This document shows, in pieces, positions 1-10,350 of a stretch of DNA of 18,733 nucleotides (within the stretch, counting starts at the first letter, position 1; each line of letters opens with the position of its first letter). The stretch lies in contig PDHQ01000445.1 in assembly GCA_003339415.1 (NCBI GenBank), positions 1 through 18,733 on the forward strand, in the 5' to 3' direction. The notes beneath the pieces were generated by a model that saw nothing but the letters and a program-made list of their open reading frames with translations, was not told where the DNA came from and did not search any database. The position numbers were made by a program, and so were the translations under genes. This stretch comes from Ophiocordyceps camponoti-saundersi (nom. inval.) (lineage: Eukaryota > Ascomycota > Sordariomycetes > Hypocreales > Ophiocordycipitaceae).

Positions 1-268
1 AAACCTCTTAAATACTATTCTTCTCCCCTAAGGGATAAACTCGTTAAATACTATTCTTATCCTCTAAGGTATAAAACCGTTAACTGCTATTCTTATCCCC
101 TAAGGGATAAACTCGTTAAATGCTATTTTTCTCCCCTAAGGAATAAAACCGTTAACTGCTATTCTTATCCTATAAGGTATAAACTCGTTAACTGCTATTC
201 TTAAGATAAACCCGTTTACTGCTCTTCTTATCCCCTAGTAGATAAACCCGTTACCGTTCACTGCTCTT
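1..268. repeat. 36-bp minisatellite array (cut by window start)
   Basis: A tandem array with unit phase marks (CGTTA or its variant) at 6, 42, 78, 114, 150, 186, 213 and 249. The step is exactly 36 bp except for one 27-bp step, where 9 bp of the dyad has been lost (after 201). Each full unit holds a near-palindrome of the form TTATCCC-CTAA-GGGATAA, so every unit could fold as a hairpin. The array begins before base 1. Units differ mainly by C/T and G/A changes (AACTGC versus AAATAC), as expected if RIP acted after the array expanded. CCCTAA appears inside the unit, but this is not a telomere array. No coding sense was found. Confidence 0.9.
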
Positions 269-291
269 TTACACCTATTAAACTAGTTATG

Positions 292-391
292 CTAGATAAG
301 TTATCTAGGTAGGGTATAAAACGCCCTCTTCTCTTCCTCTCTCTCTCTTCTTCTTCCTTCTTCCTTTATCCTCTTCCTTTTTTTTTTTTCT
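292..391 (+). promoter_or_regulatory. dyad, TATA-like box and pyrimidine tract (possible promoter relic)
   Basis: At 292-308 there is a perfect inverted repeat, CTAGATAA-G-TTATCTAG. It is followed by GTATAAAA at 314-321 and then about 65 bases that are almost pure C/T (327-391), ending in a run of T. TATA followed by a CT-rich tract is typical of fungal core promoters and of retroelement 5' regions. No gene start can be seen downstream, so this is a weak inference. The order of elements is directly visible; the function is not. Confidence 0.35.
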
Positions 392-1253
392 TATATAGAT
401 TCTTTTATAAGAAAAGAAATATAGAATTTTTTTCTGCCCTCGATCGTAGCGTACTAGAAGGGCGTTATCGCCTCCTTAAGATTCTAACTATATACGCGCT
501 AATATTAGCTATAATAAACGCTTTTAGTGTTAATATAAGTATTCGCTTACGGATTTTATATATAACCTAAAATAATATATTTTTCTTCTTCTATAAATAT
601 TAAAATAATAAGTACTCGCGCTACTTATAAGAAATATTATTCTTCTAGCTAAGATTATTATATTTACTTAGCTAGTAGCTATTTAAATTATATATAGCTA
701 TATATACTTTAGGGCCTTAATTATATAGAGTTATAGTAATTAGAATACTACGCTTTACTAAAAGTATAGCTATCCGAAAACTAAAATATATTTATTCTAA
801 TATTATATATCGCTTCCTAGCTTCTAATATAGCGCTTATATAAGCTATTTATAAGCTAGCCTTAAGCGATAATATTCTTTCTAGCGTCTAATAAAAATAG
901 CTAGAACGATAGTATAGCTCGCTAATATAATCGCCGATAATAATAATATTACGGAGGATAGAGAGATTATAGAACTTAAGTATTCCCCCGAGCCTCCGAA
1001 TAGGTAAATTAGTCTCCTCTCGCTAGAGTATCTTAAGCACTCTATATAGTAGCTAGGGGGTATACCGTACCCTTTTACTTTAACTACGGCCTAATAAGCT
1101 TAGGTAAACGCGGAGAAAAGACGTTAGTTTAGGAGGTAACTTCTCCTTTATATAGAGAAAAAAAAGATAGTATATAGTAAATATAAAAATAATACTTACG
1201 TAAATAATAATATAAAATATAAGTAAAAATAAAAAAAAAATATAACGATAAAA
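392..1253. other. AT-rich RIP-mutated DNA, nothing recognised
   Basis: Dense in TpA, with long stretches lacking CpA or TpG and with stops in all frames. I see no repeat shared with the rest of the window, no RNA gene and no frame that stays free of stops long enough to follow. Confidence 0.6.
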
Positions 1254-1614
1254 GAGAAATATATTAACGACTAGGAGTTAGATAATTTTACCTCTAAGTA
1301 TAAATTCGGTTTCGAACTCCCTAGATAATTATCCTTAAAAAGGTTTTATAAAACTATCTCTAATTATATCGGAAATTTAGATCTAAGTAATCTTAATATT
1401 ATTTTTCTTAAATCTCCCCTCCTAATTAATACTAATAAATATTAATATATCGTAGCTTAGGCGATAGCCTTAACGTTTCTTCTTTAAGTAAGCGTATTAT
1501 TTACGTATTATTATATCCTTATTATCTCTAAGTTAACTATCGCTAGAGTTAAGCGTTTCTAAAGTAGTTATCTATTTAAGCTTAGTAGTTTTTTATAAAG
1601 TAGTAGTTAATAGT
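1254..1614 (+). pseudogene. possible coding relic, unidentified
   Basis: One plus-strand frame (codons in phase with 1284) runs about 120 codons with only six stops, all TAA or TAG, far fewer than neighbouring frames in this TA-rich DNA. Readable pieces include DNFTSKYKFGFELPR and SLKRFYKTISNYIGNLDLSN. The later part is rich in Ile, Leu and Tyr, which RIP itself favours by making TAT, TTA and ATA codons. No family was recognised, no start codon is visible, and the minus strand reads worse. It could be part of a transposon open reading frame or chance. Confidence 0.3.
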
Positions 1615-1825
1615 TATTAGTAGTAATAAGTTCGTATTAACTAGTAATACCTTAGTAGGCTTTAGTTATATGCTAGTAATAGCTTATAGAGCTATAGTAG
1701 CTAGATACTATAGCCTCTTATTAGTATATTCTTCCTCTATACTTAGGTTTAGAGTAAGCGTCTTACTAGGTTATTATAATATCTATTTAAATATTAGTAG
1801 GTATATTTAAGTTAAGGAGTTTAAT

Positions 1826-1887
1826 AGTTAAAAGCTATTACTCTATCTTAGTAGAGGATAGTTAAAAACTATTATCCTCTTAGTAGA
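1826..1887. repeat. 34-bp tandem duplication with hairpin
   Basis: A block of the form AGTTAAAAgCTATTa...CTTAGTAGA occurs at 1826 and again at 1860, giving a 34-bp period. Across the second unit, GAGGATA at 1854-1860 pairs with TATCCTC at 1873-1879, with AGTT and AACT able to extend the stem. The surroundings (1615-2239) hold nothing else I can name. Confidence 0.6.
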
Positions 1888-2239
1888 AAGTATCTTATTA
1901 ATTATATATATAATATTTATAGGAACGTATTTCGTCGAATAGATAGAATCTAAGATAGGTATTAAGTAAAAGAAAAATATCCGGGCTAGATAACTAAGAT
2001 ATACTTTTTAGTTAATAGGATCTTATTAGTTACGAAGGACGTTTCTTATAATAGATATACTTAATAGCTAAAGGCACGAAGATATCGCAAATCCGGAGTG
2101 AAAATCGAGATTAAAGAGAACTTTCTATTATATAATTATAGCTATTTTAAAAGGGAGCTTAAATAGGCTTCGCTATTTATAGCGTATTAAAGTAATACGA
2201 TTAAGTAAGTAAATAGCTAGATACTTATATACGAAGAAC

Positions 2240-2811
2240 CGTAACTCTTAATCCTAGGTAACCGTAGTTTTTAACTAGTATAAGGGGGATCTCTAGCTAT
2301 AGGGGGATAAGCTAGATCGAAATTCTCTATCGGGAAAATAATAGGAAGGCGATTTTCTATATAAAGATAAAAGAAATAAGAAAAAAGAAGAGAGAATTAT
2401 TTAATAAAATATTTAAAACTTTAAAAATAGAGTTTTAATTAGTAATTTATCGTATAAAAGTATAATATTTAAAAAAAAAGCTATAATTCTATTTACTAGA
2501 GTTTTATTATAACTCCTCTTTAAAATATAACTTACGATTAATAACTTTTTTAATAGCTATTAAGATAAGGTTAAGGGCTAATTCTTCGTTAATTCCTTCC
2601 TCTCTCTTAGCCCGAGGGAAACTAATCTACGCTTTATACTTAGTTATAGTCCTTATCCTCTCTTAACCGCCCTTTATATCCTAATACTTAAATCTCTTAG
2701 AATAAAAAAAAAGGTTAAGAGACTATTTAATTAAATTTTATATAAGCCTCTAATAGCTCCCTACGTAAGGCTAATACGGTTTCCCCTTTAGAGATCTCTG
2801 CTACCGTCGCT
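2240..2811 (+). repeat. LTR-like repeat, copy A
   Basis: First of three direct copies of a 550-570-bp unit. It starts at CGTAAC and ends in ACCGTCGCTA. Shared landmarks in order are a 'GATCTCTAGC...GGGATAAG' block near 2288, a TATATAAAGATAA box at 2358 (118 bp in), an 'ATTTACTAGAGTTTTA' block near 2490, a 'CTTACGATTAATAACTTTT' block, a 'TTAATTCCTTCC...GGAAACTAAT' block near 2590-2625, and 'CCTCTCTTAACCGCC' near 2660. One TATA box at a fixed offset and no readable frame suit a retrotransposon LTR in which TG...CA ends became TA...TA by RIP. No target-site duplication was found, so LTR status is inferred. Confidence 0.7.
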
Positions 2812-3649
2812 ATAAAATGCCTAATAACTCCTTAACTATAGTCTATCGGTTTACTATTAATATAATCCTTAAAAGTATCCTTTATAATCTATACCTACGC
2901 ACTTTTATGCTTATTATTTTTTCTTAATATTACTATCTCTCTTCCTTAGTATACCCTATATACGCTCGCCTTACTACCTATCTCTCTTTTTATTTTATTA
3001 TAAATTTATAAGTTATATCCTAATCTTTCCTACTTATAGTATAACTTATAGTTTTCCTTAGTTATAGTATAACTTATAATCTTCCCTATTTATAATATTA
3101 CTAATTCTCTCTCTAATTACTATATATATATATATAAGAGCTAGTTATAAACCCGTATTCTAACTAGATAAAACTCTATATAGTAATCTTAATACTTTAT
3201 ACTACCCTTACTTTATTACGTATTCCCTTTTACTTTCGTTTTCCTTTTAGTACGTTCCTTCGTTCTCCCTTCTATATTTCGCCTCTCTATTATTATCCTC
3301 GTATTATAATTATAATCTTAATAATAAATAATATTTATTTTTATTACCTTAATATAATTTTACGCGTAGACCTTAATATACTTTCTTATAAAATATCTTA
3401 CTATAATAAATACCTATATATATATAATATTACCCCCTAACTTATATATACTCGCTACCCGATATATCCTTTATTCCTATACCTCCCCTTATTATAAAAA
3501 TACTAAAAGACTAACGCTAATTTATCCTTTTTTCGCCTAAACGACGCTTTATATTAAGTAAGCTATTATACCTACTTATAATATTATGAAAAGCCTGCTA
3601 GGTTTATAAAGTAAAGAATATAATACCGAGAAATTTCTATACTAAAAGG
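2812..3649. other. unassigned RIP-mutated spacer with (TA)8
   Basis: No coding relic recognised. A pure (TA)8 tract lies at 3121-3136. Pyrimidine-rich text just after copy A (about 2820-3000) loosely resembles the text after copy B (4720-4900), and each is followed by a (TA)n tract, so the repeat unit may extend past the conserved core. I could not prove this by eye. Confidence 0.5.
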
Positions 3650-3910
3650 GCAAAATAACGGTAGATAGATCGAGAAGAATTAGAAGATTCCTAGAAAGAG
3701 AAGACGAAAGCCCGTGCTCGGATTACCCGTATAAAGAAGCTTACTATTAAAGCCGTAGAAATTAATAAAAGGAAGAAAACTAGCTTACCCCCTAAGGATC
3801 TAGGTCCTAACTAAGACTTAATTACTATAGCGTTTACGCGACGTTCTATAACCTTAGTCGCTTATAATAAGTAACTAGATATTAATAAAATATCTACTAA
3901 TAAATTATAA
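3650..3910 (+). pseudogene. coding relic of a basic protein, unidentified
   Basis: A plus-strand frame (in phase with 3671) runs about 87 codons with about five RIP-type stops. It reads DREELEDS, a stop, KEKTKARARITRIKKLTIKA, then VEINKRKKTSLPPKDLGPN, a stop, and DLITIAFTRRSITLVAYNK. The acidic start followed by a strongly Lys/Arg-rich stretch and a Pro-containing linker looks like real protein rather than the Ile/Tyr/Leu noise that RIP creates. No family was recognised. Lying between two LTR-like copies, it could come from a gag-type reading frame, but that is only a guess. No start or end is preserved. Confidence 0.4.
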
Positions 3911-4160
3911 AAAGAATATACTAATAATAAAAATATTAACGAAAAAAATATTAATAGTTAATATATTAATAATTAATATAATATTTTTATATAAATAGTA
4001 ATAATTATTACTTCTAAGTAATAGTATAAAATTCTTTTATTACTAGCTTAAAAGCTATATATTTTAATAGTAGTTATAAATATACTCTAGCTACGGAATA
4101 AGAACTATATAGTCGAGTTTACTCTATAGTAAATACCTATAATATCTATATACTCCTTTA

Positions 4161-4713
4161 CGTAACCGTTATCTTTAACTTATATATATTAGGATATATA
4201 GCTATACCGTATACGGTAATAAGCTTTATCGGTATCCTTTATTATAAAAGCGATAATATATTTATTTTCTATATAAAGATAAGAAGGGGAGAGATAAAGG
4301 TATAGGAACTATCTAACTAAACTTTTAAAACTTTATAATAACGGTTAACTTACTTACTCGCTATATAAAAGTCTAAGGTTCGAAGTAAATCTCTAATTCC
4401 GTTTAGTAGAGTTTTACTTATAAGCCCTCTCTAATACTTAACTTATAATATACGACTTTTAGGAATACTATAAAGATAAGCTTTAGGGCTAATAACTAGC
4501 CTAATTCTTCCTTTCTTAAGGAAAACTAAATAGTACTATATACTTTATAATAACCGCTATCCTATCTTAGGCGCCTTTTATCACCCTTATCTATATAAGG
4601 TATTAGGAGATAAAAAAGTACCGATAACTATTTAATTTATCTTAGCGTAAGCTTTTATTAGTATTTTATATTCGTATAGCGCCTACCTTCCTTAAGTATT
4701 ACTATTACCGCTA
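4161..4713 (+). repeat. LTR-like repeat, copy B
   Basis: Second direct copy. It starts CGTAACC at 4161, has the TATATAAAGATAAG box at 4270 (109 bp in), the 'ATTCCGTTTAGTAGAGTTTTA' block at about 4396-4416, 'AATTCTTCCTTTCTTAAGGAAAACTAA' near 4500-4530, and ends in ATTACCGCTA near 4713. It is the most diverged copy. Its first part carries a perfect 14-bp palindrome, TACCGTATACGGTA, at 4205-4218 that A and C lack. Confidence 0.65.
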
Positions 4714-5038
4714 TTAAACTACCCTTTACTAGATAACTTCTGCCTCGCAAAATCGACTATAGCTAGAGCTTTACTCTTATCTTTAAAAACTACCGTTATC
4801 TAAGAACTCCCCCCCCCTTATATAACTCTGCGCTTACTCCTTATATATTCTTCCTTTACTAACGCGCTTACTCCTTTCCTCCTTTATAATAAACTAAACT
4901 TTAATATATATATATATATATATATATCGGCTTATAATAACTAACCTAAGATAATACTATAGTAATCCTAAAATCTGATACTATAGTTTAGCGCGGGAAG
5001 AAGGATACCCCTAGCGAGTATAATAGATACCTTAAGGG
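4714..5038. other. spacer between repeat copies B and C
   Basis: No gene seen. It holds a run of nine C at 4809-4817 and a (TA)n tract at about 4903-4927. The spacer is too short to be the body of an autonomous element, so B and C are not obviously the two ends of one retrotransposon. Confidence 0.5.
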
Positions 5039-5603
5039 CGTAACTTCTTATTTAACTATAGCCTTTAGATAATATAAGGGGTAATCTCTAGCTTTTTAGG
5101 GATAAGTTAGATAGTAATTCTTTATAAAGAAAGCGATAAGAAGTTAGATTTCTATATAAAGATAAGAGGAATAAGGGAAAAGAAGGAGGGAACTATTTTA
5201 CCGAAAATAGAAAATTATAAAAGAAGTATATAAATTAGTAATTTATAGTATTAAATTCTAATATTTAAAATAAAGTTATAATTCCGTTTAGTAGAGTTTT
5301 GCTATAAGTTTTTTTTAAGACTCGACTTACGATTTATAACTTTTAAGATAGCTATAAAAATAAGGTTAAGGATTAATTATTAGTTAATTCCTTCCTCCCT
5401 TAACGGAAACTAATTTATACTATATATTTAATATCGTAATAATTCCTATCCTATCTTAACCGCCTTTTATATTCTTATTATTATAAACTCTAAAGGGAAA
5501 AAAAGGGTTTTAGAACTATTTAATTTAACCGTTTCTATACCCTTCGTTTTACCTTAAGTAAGGCTAACGTATATCTTTCTTTATCATCTCTGCCACCGCC
5601 GCT
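5039..5603 (+). repeat. LTR-like repeat, copy C
   Basis: Third direct copy. It starts CGTAACTTCTTA, has a 'TAATCTCTAGC...AGGGATAAG' block near 5080-5105, the TATATAAAGATAAG box at 5153 (114 bp in), 'ATTCCGTTTAGTAGAGTTTTG' at about 5281-5301, 'TTAATTCCTTCC...GGAAACTAAT' near 5385-5413, 'CCTATCTTAACCGCC' near 5450, and ends CCACCGCCGCTA. It has kept CpA in CCACC near the end, where copy A reads CTACC, as expected for one RIP step. A TA tract follows at 5619-5633, then a run of eight C at 5764-5771. Confidence 0.7.
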
Positions 5604-6681
5604 AAAGTATCTATCTATAATATATATATATATTTCCGTATTTATACTTGCAAAAAAAAGTATTAAAGAAATTATATAGGGTTTTATAATATATATTTCG
5701 GCATTCTTAACGCCCTGCTATTAAAAATACGACTCGTACGGCTACTAGCACTATTTAGCACGACCCCCCCCTTATTCTATATAGATTATTATTTTAGGTT
5801 AAAATAAGCATAACCGCCCTCCTCCTTTAACGTAGTTATTATTTCTTTCTTAATCTATTAGTTCCCTTATTATACTAAAGTTATCTTTTTGCAGCTTTTT
5901 ATATTTTTTTTCCCTACGTATATATATAATAAAAAAAAGAAAAATTAGATAATTTAGTAGAAGAATTAAATTACAGCTCTTAGAAAATAAGAGTATATAA
6001 GGATAATATTAATAATAGGTCTAACCTGCCCTATACGTGCTAAATTAAACTCTAACTAGGCTTACTAGCGCTCGCCTTTATAAGCTACTATAAATAAATA
6101 ATACTTATCTTTACTTACTTCTCCTACCCTATATTTACTAAACGCGTAATATATCCTTCCTTTTTTTTCTTTAATATATATATTTAAATATACTTTTAAT
6201 TCGTTATTTTTTCCTATATAGACTTTAGTTATACTCCCGCCTAGGTATATAATCGCATTTTTTAATAAATATTTCTAAAAATAAACCCCTCGAACTTTCT
6301 TACTCGCAGTCTTACGTACTTTACTAATATTAGCCGTATACTATTATCGGGCCTATACTCCCTATAATATCTGGCATAAGCTATTTACTTAGCTATATAC
6401 GCTTACTTCTTATAAAACTTAATATACCTTCTCGTAAAATAAAATTAAATATAAATAATACTTAGCGAAATAACTAGGAATTACGATTCGTCTTTACTAC
6501 GATCTTATAATCCCCTTATATCTTTACTAGTATATCCTCTTATATATATATTTTACTACGATTTTACCTATAAGTTTTTCTTTTTCTTTATCCTTTTTCC
6601 TTATATACGTATATACTCTTACGTGCCCGTATACGATATAAAAGACTTTATTTTATAATATAATCCTCCCCTACTATATAT
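5604..6681. other. unassigned RIP-mutated region
   Basis: Very AT-rich. Some minus-strand frames between about 5900 and 6650 run for tens of codons with only RIP-type stops, so a decayed minus-strand reading frame is possible, but no motif was recognised and several frames read equally well. No repeat shared with other parts of the window was found. Confidence 0.4.
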
Positions 6682-7185
6682 ATTTAGAGCTTATAGCTAG
6701 ACTCTTCGGCTATTAATAAGACCTATACTAGAGATATATTACTACTAATTAGACCCGGATCCCGGTATAAACTAAACTATAACTATAGCCTCTCCTTTAG
6801 CGACTTCGACTACTATAAATATACTATAGGAATTATATACTATAATAATCTAACTATATTCGCAGATCCTTTATCTCTAAGATTAATTAAACCTTTCCCC
6901 TTACCTAGAGGCTAATAGGACTCGTAGTAAAGGATTAACTACCTTACAGAATACCGCTTAAACTTTTTAACCTAGCGGTAAGGCCTTTTGCGAACTTTTC
7001 TAGCTACTTACCCCGGTAGGATAGCCGAATACCGAAACTTAGGGGCGTTTAATAACTTTAGATATATACTCCCTCCTAATTATATTACTCGGTTTCGGGA
7101 AAAGCCTAGGATTATTATAATTTCCCTTAATAGTCCCGAAAACTTTATAAGTAAGATAGAACGTAAGAGTATCTTTTACTATTAG
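6682..7185 (+). pseudogene. coding relic with the longest open stretch, unidentified
   Basis: One plus-strand frame stays coherent from 6682 to 7185 (168 codons) with about eight stops, all TAA or TAG and clustered. The last 65 codons (6988-7185) have none. Readable pieces are DSSAINKTYTRDILLLIRPG, SRYKLNYNYSLSFSDFDYYK, IFADPLSLRLIKPFPLPRG, TFLATYPGRIAEYRNLGAFN and RFREKPRIIIISLNSPENF. The balanced composition (Pro, Gly, Arg, Glu, Phe) is unlike RIP noise. The apparent start is TTG, which is not a credible fungal start, so the true N-terminus lay further upstream. It ends at TAG TAG, either of which could be original or RIP-made. I do not recognise the family; a transposon-encoded or host protein are both possible. 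The minus strand of the same stretch is also fairly open, which lowers confidence. Confidence 0.5.
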
Positions 7186-8379
7186 TAGTTAGGTTTAGGT
7201 TAATTATATTACTCCCTATACTTATACCTATTATAATATAGGAGTAGATGCCTATTTCCCTTATAGTCTTTATTTCGCTAGAATATATAGTAAAGCGCCT
7301 CGCTCCCGTGCCTATTCCTATTTCCCCTATCCCTCTTATTAATATCTAAGTCCGTAAGGCGGGTTCGGTACGTAAATACCTAAATATTATATTAGTTATC
7401 TACCTTATTATAAAATTACTTAGAATAATACTAATAGAAACTAAGAATTACTATCTTATTCTTACTAGGATTTTTACTTGCCCCCTAGCTTTTACTAGCA
7501 CGTGCCCCTAACTATTTTACTAGGATTTCGCTTATTACGGTTTTTCTCTTTTCCCTCCTTCTCCGTAGCTTAGAATCTTTATTTATAATACTAATACTAT
7601 TATTTACTTAATATCTCCTTTCCGTAATAACGTTTAGTAAACGTAGCTACTATAATATTTATATTATATTAACTAACTAAGTATTCTTATACCCCTTAAA
7701 AAATTCTTTATTAAATTTTCTAACTTTCTCCTTATAGCGCTTTCTCGTCCCCGTCGCCGTTCTTTAAAGACGTATAACCGCGATAACGGCACGGTCTTAT
7801 AAAACCTAACTATATCTAATAAATTATTACTTTATTAACCTTTCTATTCCGTATATCTAAATATTAAAATAAAAGCTAAATACTATAAAAGAAACTCTAA
7901 AACTAATATTAAGCTTAAAGAGAATAATACTAAACCCGATATAAAGATAATAAATACTAAAGTTAAAAAATAATCTAAACTTATATTTATAAGCTATATT
8001 TCTTATTCTCCTTATCTCCCTTCCTTTTTATATTATATACCTACTAACTATAAGCTTTATTTAAAAACTAGCCCTTTCCGCTTTTTAAAATAACTAATAA
8101 CTAGTTAGGTCGCCTCTATAATATTACGCTCCTAAGTATTAAGGTCGAAGATATTCCGACTATCCGTATTAAAAAATCGTTAAAAAATAAATTATCTCCT
8201 TCTTTTAATAAAAAGCTAGCGTCTAAAAAAAGCTAAGCGAAATAGTTTACTTAAAAAAGTAATCTAAGTGCTACTATTATAAAACTCTAAAGCTAGCCTT
8301 CCCTTTATTATACTATATTTTATAACTATATACTAATATATATCTTATAAGTAATAATAGCGGATACCTATAGCGCGTA
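7186..8379. other. unassigned RIP-mutated region upstream of the RRP5 relic
   Basis: No recognised gene. A short Lys-rich plus-strand frame near 7873-7970 reads KAKYYKRNSKTNIKLKEN, and scattered open stretches lead into the RRP5 relic. I could not extend RRP5 similarity upstream of about 8370, so earlier S1 domains seem absent or are too mutated to see. Confidence 0.4.
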
Positions 8380-9235
8380 ACTATTAAGTCTAGTAACGGT
8401 TACTTCGTAGCTAGTAATATTCGTAAAGTTAAAAAGTATAACGTATTTATCGTTATTAATAACTTAGCTAATATTAGTAGCTTATATCGTAGTAGTTAGA
8501 TAGCCGATAATCTAGTTAAGGATACGATTAAATTATATAAAGCGCGGGATATCGTTAAATATAAAGTACTTAACGTTAACGCGTAGAAGCGGAAGTTTAG
8601 CCTTAGCCTTAACTAGTTACTTTTTAAGATAAAAATAGCGATATAGCTTATCCGCACTCGGATAAGGATAACGGAGGTGCTGCTCTCGTTAATAGCGATA
8701 TAGATATAAATAACGTTATCTTAAAATTATAAAAAAGCGACGACTAAGCGACGGAGAATACGAGTAATATAAAAGGAGAGTAAAATAACGCCGAACTTTA
8801 AATTAATAGTAGCGGTCTTAGGGCGCCTAAGAAAATCTTATAAGCTATTTACCTACTTTACTTATCCTACTCTAAACTTAGCTCCGATAAGGAGCCCGGC
8901 TCTAGCAGTAAATAGCTAGCGTAACGAAAAAGAAGAAGAAAGCTTCGGTTAAGGTTTATAGGACGATTACGCTCGATATATACGCCCTATAGACGGCGAG
9001 CGACTATAAGCGGCTACTTCTTAGCTAGGCTTAGTCGTCGGCGCTATCTATCGCGTATATATCTTTTCGGATATATATAAGCGAGCTACCTAAAGCGCGC
9101 GAGGTAGCGGGGCGTGCGATTAAGACTATTAGCGTACGGGAAGAGAGCGAGAAGCTAAACGTTTAGGTTACCTATCTTAACCTTATAGTTATATTTCCGG
9201 AGGCGGGCGCGATTAATAGGCAGGGTACTTTAGGC
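8380..9235 (+). pseudogene. RRP5: RRP5 (rRNA biogenesis protein) fragment, RIP-mutated
   Basis: RRP5 is a large nucleolar protein with many S1 RNA-binding domains and C-terminal HAT repeats, needed for 18S and 5.8S rRNA processing. This relic holds only its middle-to-C-terminal part, in order. (1) The last S1 domain at about 8416-8620 reads IRKVKKYNVFIVINNLANIS, then SLYRSS, a stop, and ADNLVKDTIKLYKARDIVKY, matching the family pattern RKVxxFGVFIVI...SGLCHRS...LYxxGDxVKAKVL. (2) An acidic linker follows at 8658-8910, with SDKDNGGAALVNSDIDINN and SSDKEPGSSSK. (3) A Lys cluster TKKKKKASVKV lies from 8921. (4) HAT repeats at about 8990-9190 read DYKRLLLS, ELPKAREVAGRAIK and TISVREESEKLNV. In-frame stops are RIP-type, and the frame changes near 8620 and 8912, so small indels or lost introns exist. 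The full protein is well over 1,500 residues; about 280 codons remain. It stops about 50 bp before copy R1. Confidence 0.88.
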
Positions 9236-9284
9236 GCCTAATATATAGAGGTATCTTTATCTTAAAACGCTTAAATAATACGCC

Positions 9285-10350
9285 CTTATAACTCTTAGAT
9301 AATTCCCTTTTAGCGATTTTCTATATTATTATTCGCTATTTATATTTCCTTTTTATACTCTTACTTACGTTACCTTATAACTTTAGCGACGTACTATACT
9401 CTATTCTAAGATATACTTATTAGCTTTAGCTATCTCGATAAAGTTCGCTATAGTTCCGTCTAATAATTTAGAAAACCTGCTCCTATTATAGGAATTCCCT
9501 ATAATAATATAATTAGCGTATTAGTTCCTAAACGCCCCGTATATAATAATATAGTTATAGAACGCTTAGGGCACCTTATTATTATAATAATAGCGGTATC
9601 GATTAACTACCTTTTTATAACTAGCTATTATAATATTTTATATCTAATCGCACTACTTAAAGAGGCGAGTAATATATATCTAATCCGTATTATTCGAGTT
9701 ATTAATAACTACTATAAGAGTTATATTTTTTTTCGGCGGTATAGCTATTACCTAGCTCTCCTAATCCTATTTTACCTCGTTATTTCCCGCTTTTCCGAAA
9801 CGAATTTCTCCTAGACTTACGTTTATTATATAGTACTTAAGTTTCTCGGCGGAATCTGCCGATATCGTTCCTAGCGTATAGTAAAGCTTCCCGTTATGCA
9901 CGCTCTTCGTAATTTACCCGAACGGGGATCCTAGGAAGTTTACCGCTATATAAGTCTTAGACGATAATATTTCGCGATCTCGATATAATAATAACCCTTA
10001 AGAAATCGTAAAATACTTAAAAAGCGTGCGCGAGGGAAAAAATACTAAATACTACCTATTTCTAATAATAAATAAAGTAAACTTAATAGAGAGAGGATTT
10101 TTTTCCACGCTATATAACTAATTTCTATATTTTATATATATACGGCTTCGATTATTAAGTTATTATATATTTATTCCCCTATTATATCTATAAGTTACGA
10201 TCTCTTCCCTTTAAATACCTCCTCTATTATTTTACGAGTATTCTTATCTTTTACGCCCGATTTTATATACCGTCTTTATAGCTATATTATTTTAGATAGA
10301 CTTCGCTACCTACTTACGTGCTTTTCTCTACTAACTAATTAAAACTTAGG
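9285..10350 (-). pseudogene. R family copy R1: unknown gene/element relic
   Basis: The first of four copies of one unrecognised protein-coding unit. Reading the minus strand (N-terminus near 10330, C-terminus near 9440), conserved stretches are FLGSPFG, SVHNGKLYYTLGTISADSAE, KLKYYIINVSLGEIRFGKAG, INNSNNTD, NIIIASYKKVVNRYRYYYNN, and AFYNYII..YGAFRN-stop-YANYIIIGN. These line up with R2, R3 and R4 in the same order. The segment coding for 'RESSLIKFTLF' exists once here, where R2 and R3 have it doubled. All in-frame stops are TAA or TAG. No catalytic motif of a known transposase, recombinase, RT or integrase was recognised. It lies about 50 bp after the RRP5 relic, in the opposite orientation. 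Confidence 0.65.

Noticed and set aside
1..200. Telomere repeat (CCCTAA)
   Set aside because: CCCTAA occurs once per 36-bp unit within a dyad, not in tandem.
3121..3136. (TA)n tracts as SINE/LINE 3' tails after repeats A, B and C
   Set aside because: All three repeats have a TA tract downstream, but at unequal distances, and TA runs are expected from RIP, so this was not promoted to a finding.
6988..7185. Intact 65-codon gene starting at TTG
   Set aside because: TTG is not a credible start in fungi, and the same frame extends upstream through RIP-type stops, so this is the tail of a larger relic.
8270..8400. Possible Copia gag zinc knuckle (KCYYYKTLK...) leading into a protease-like stretch
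   Set aside because: The expected His and last Cys positions do not fit, and the following text matches an RRP5 S1 domain much better.
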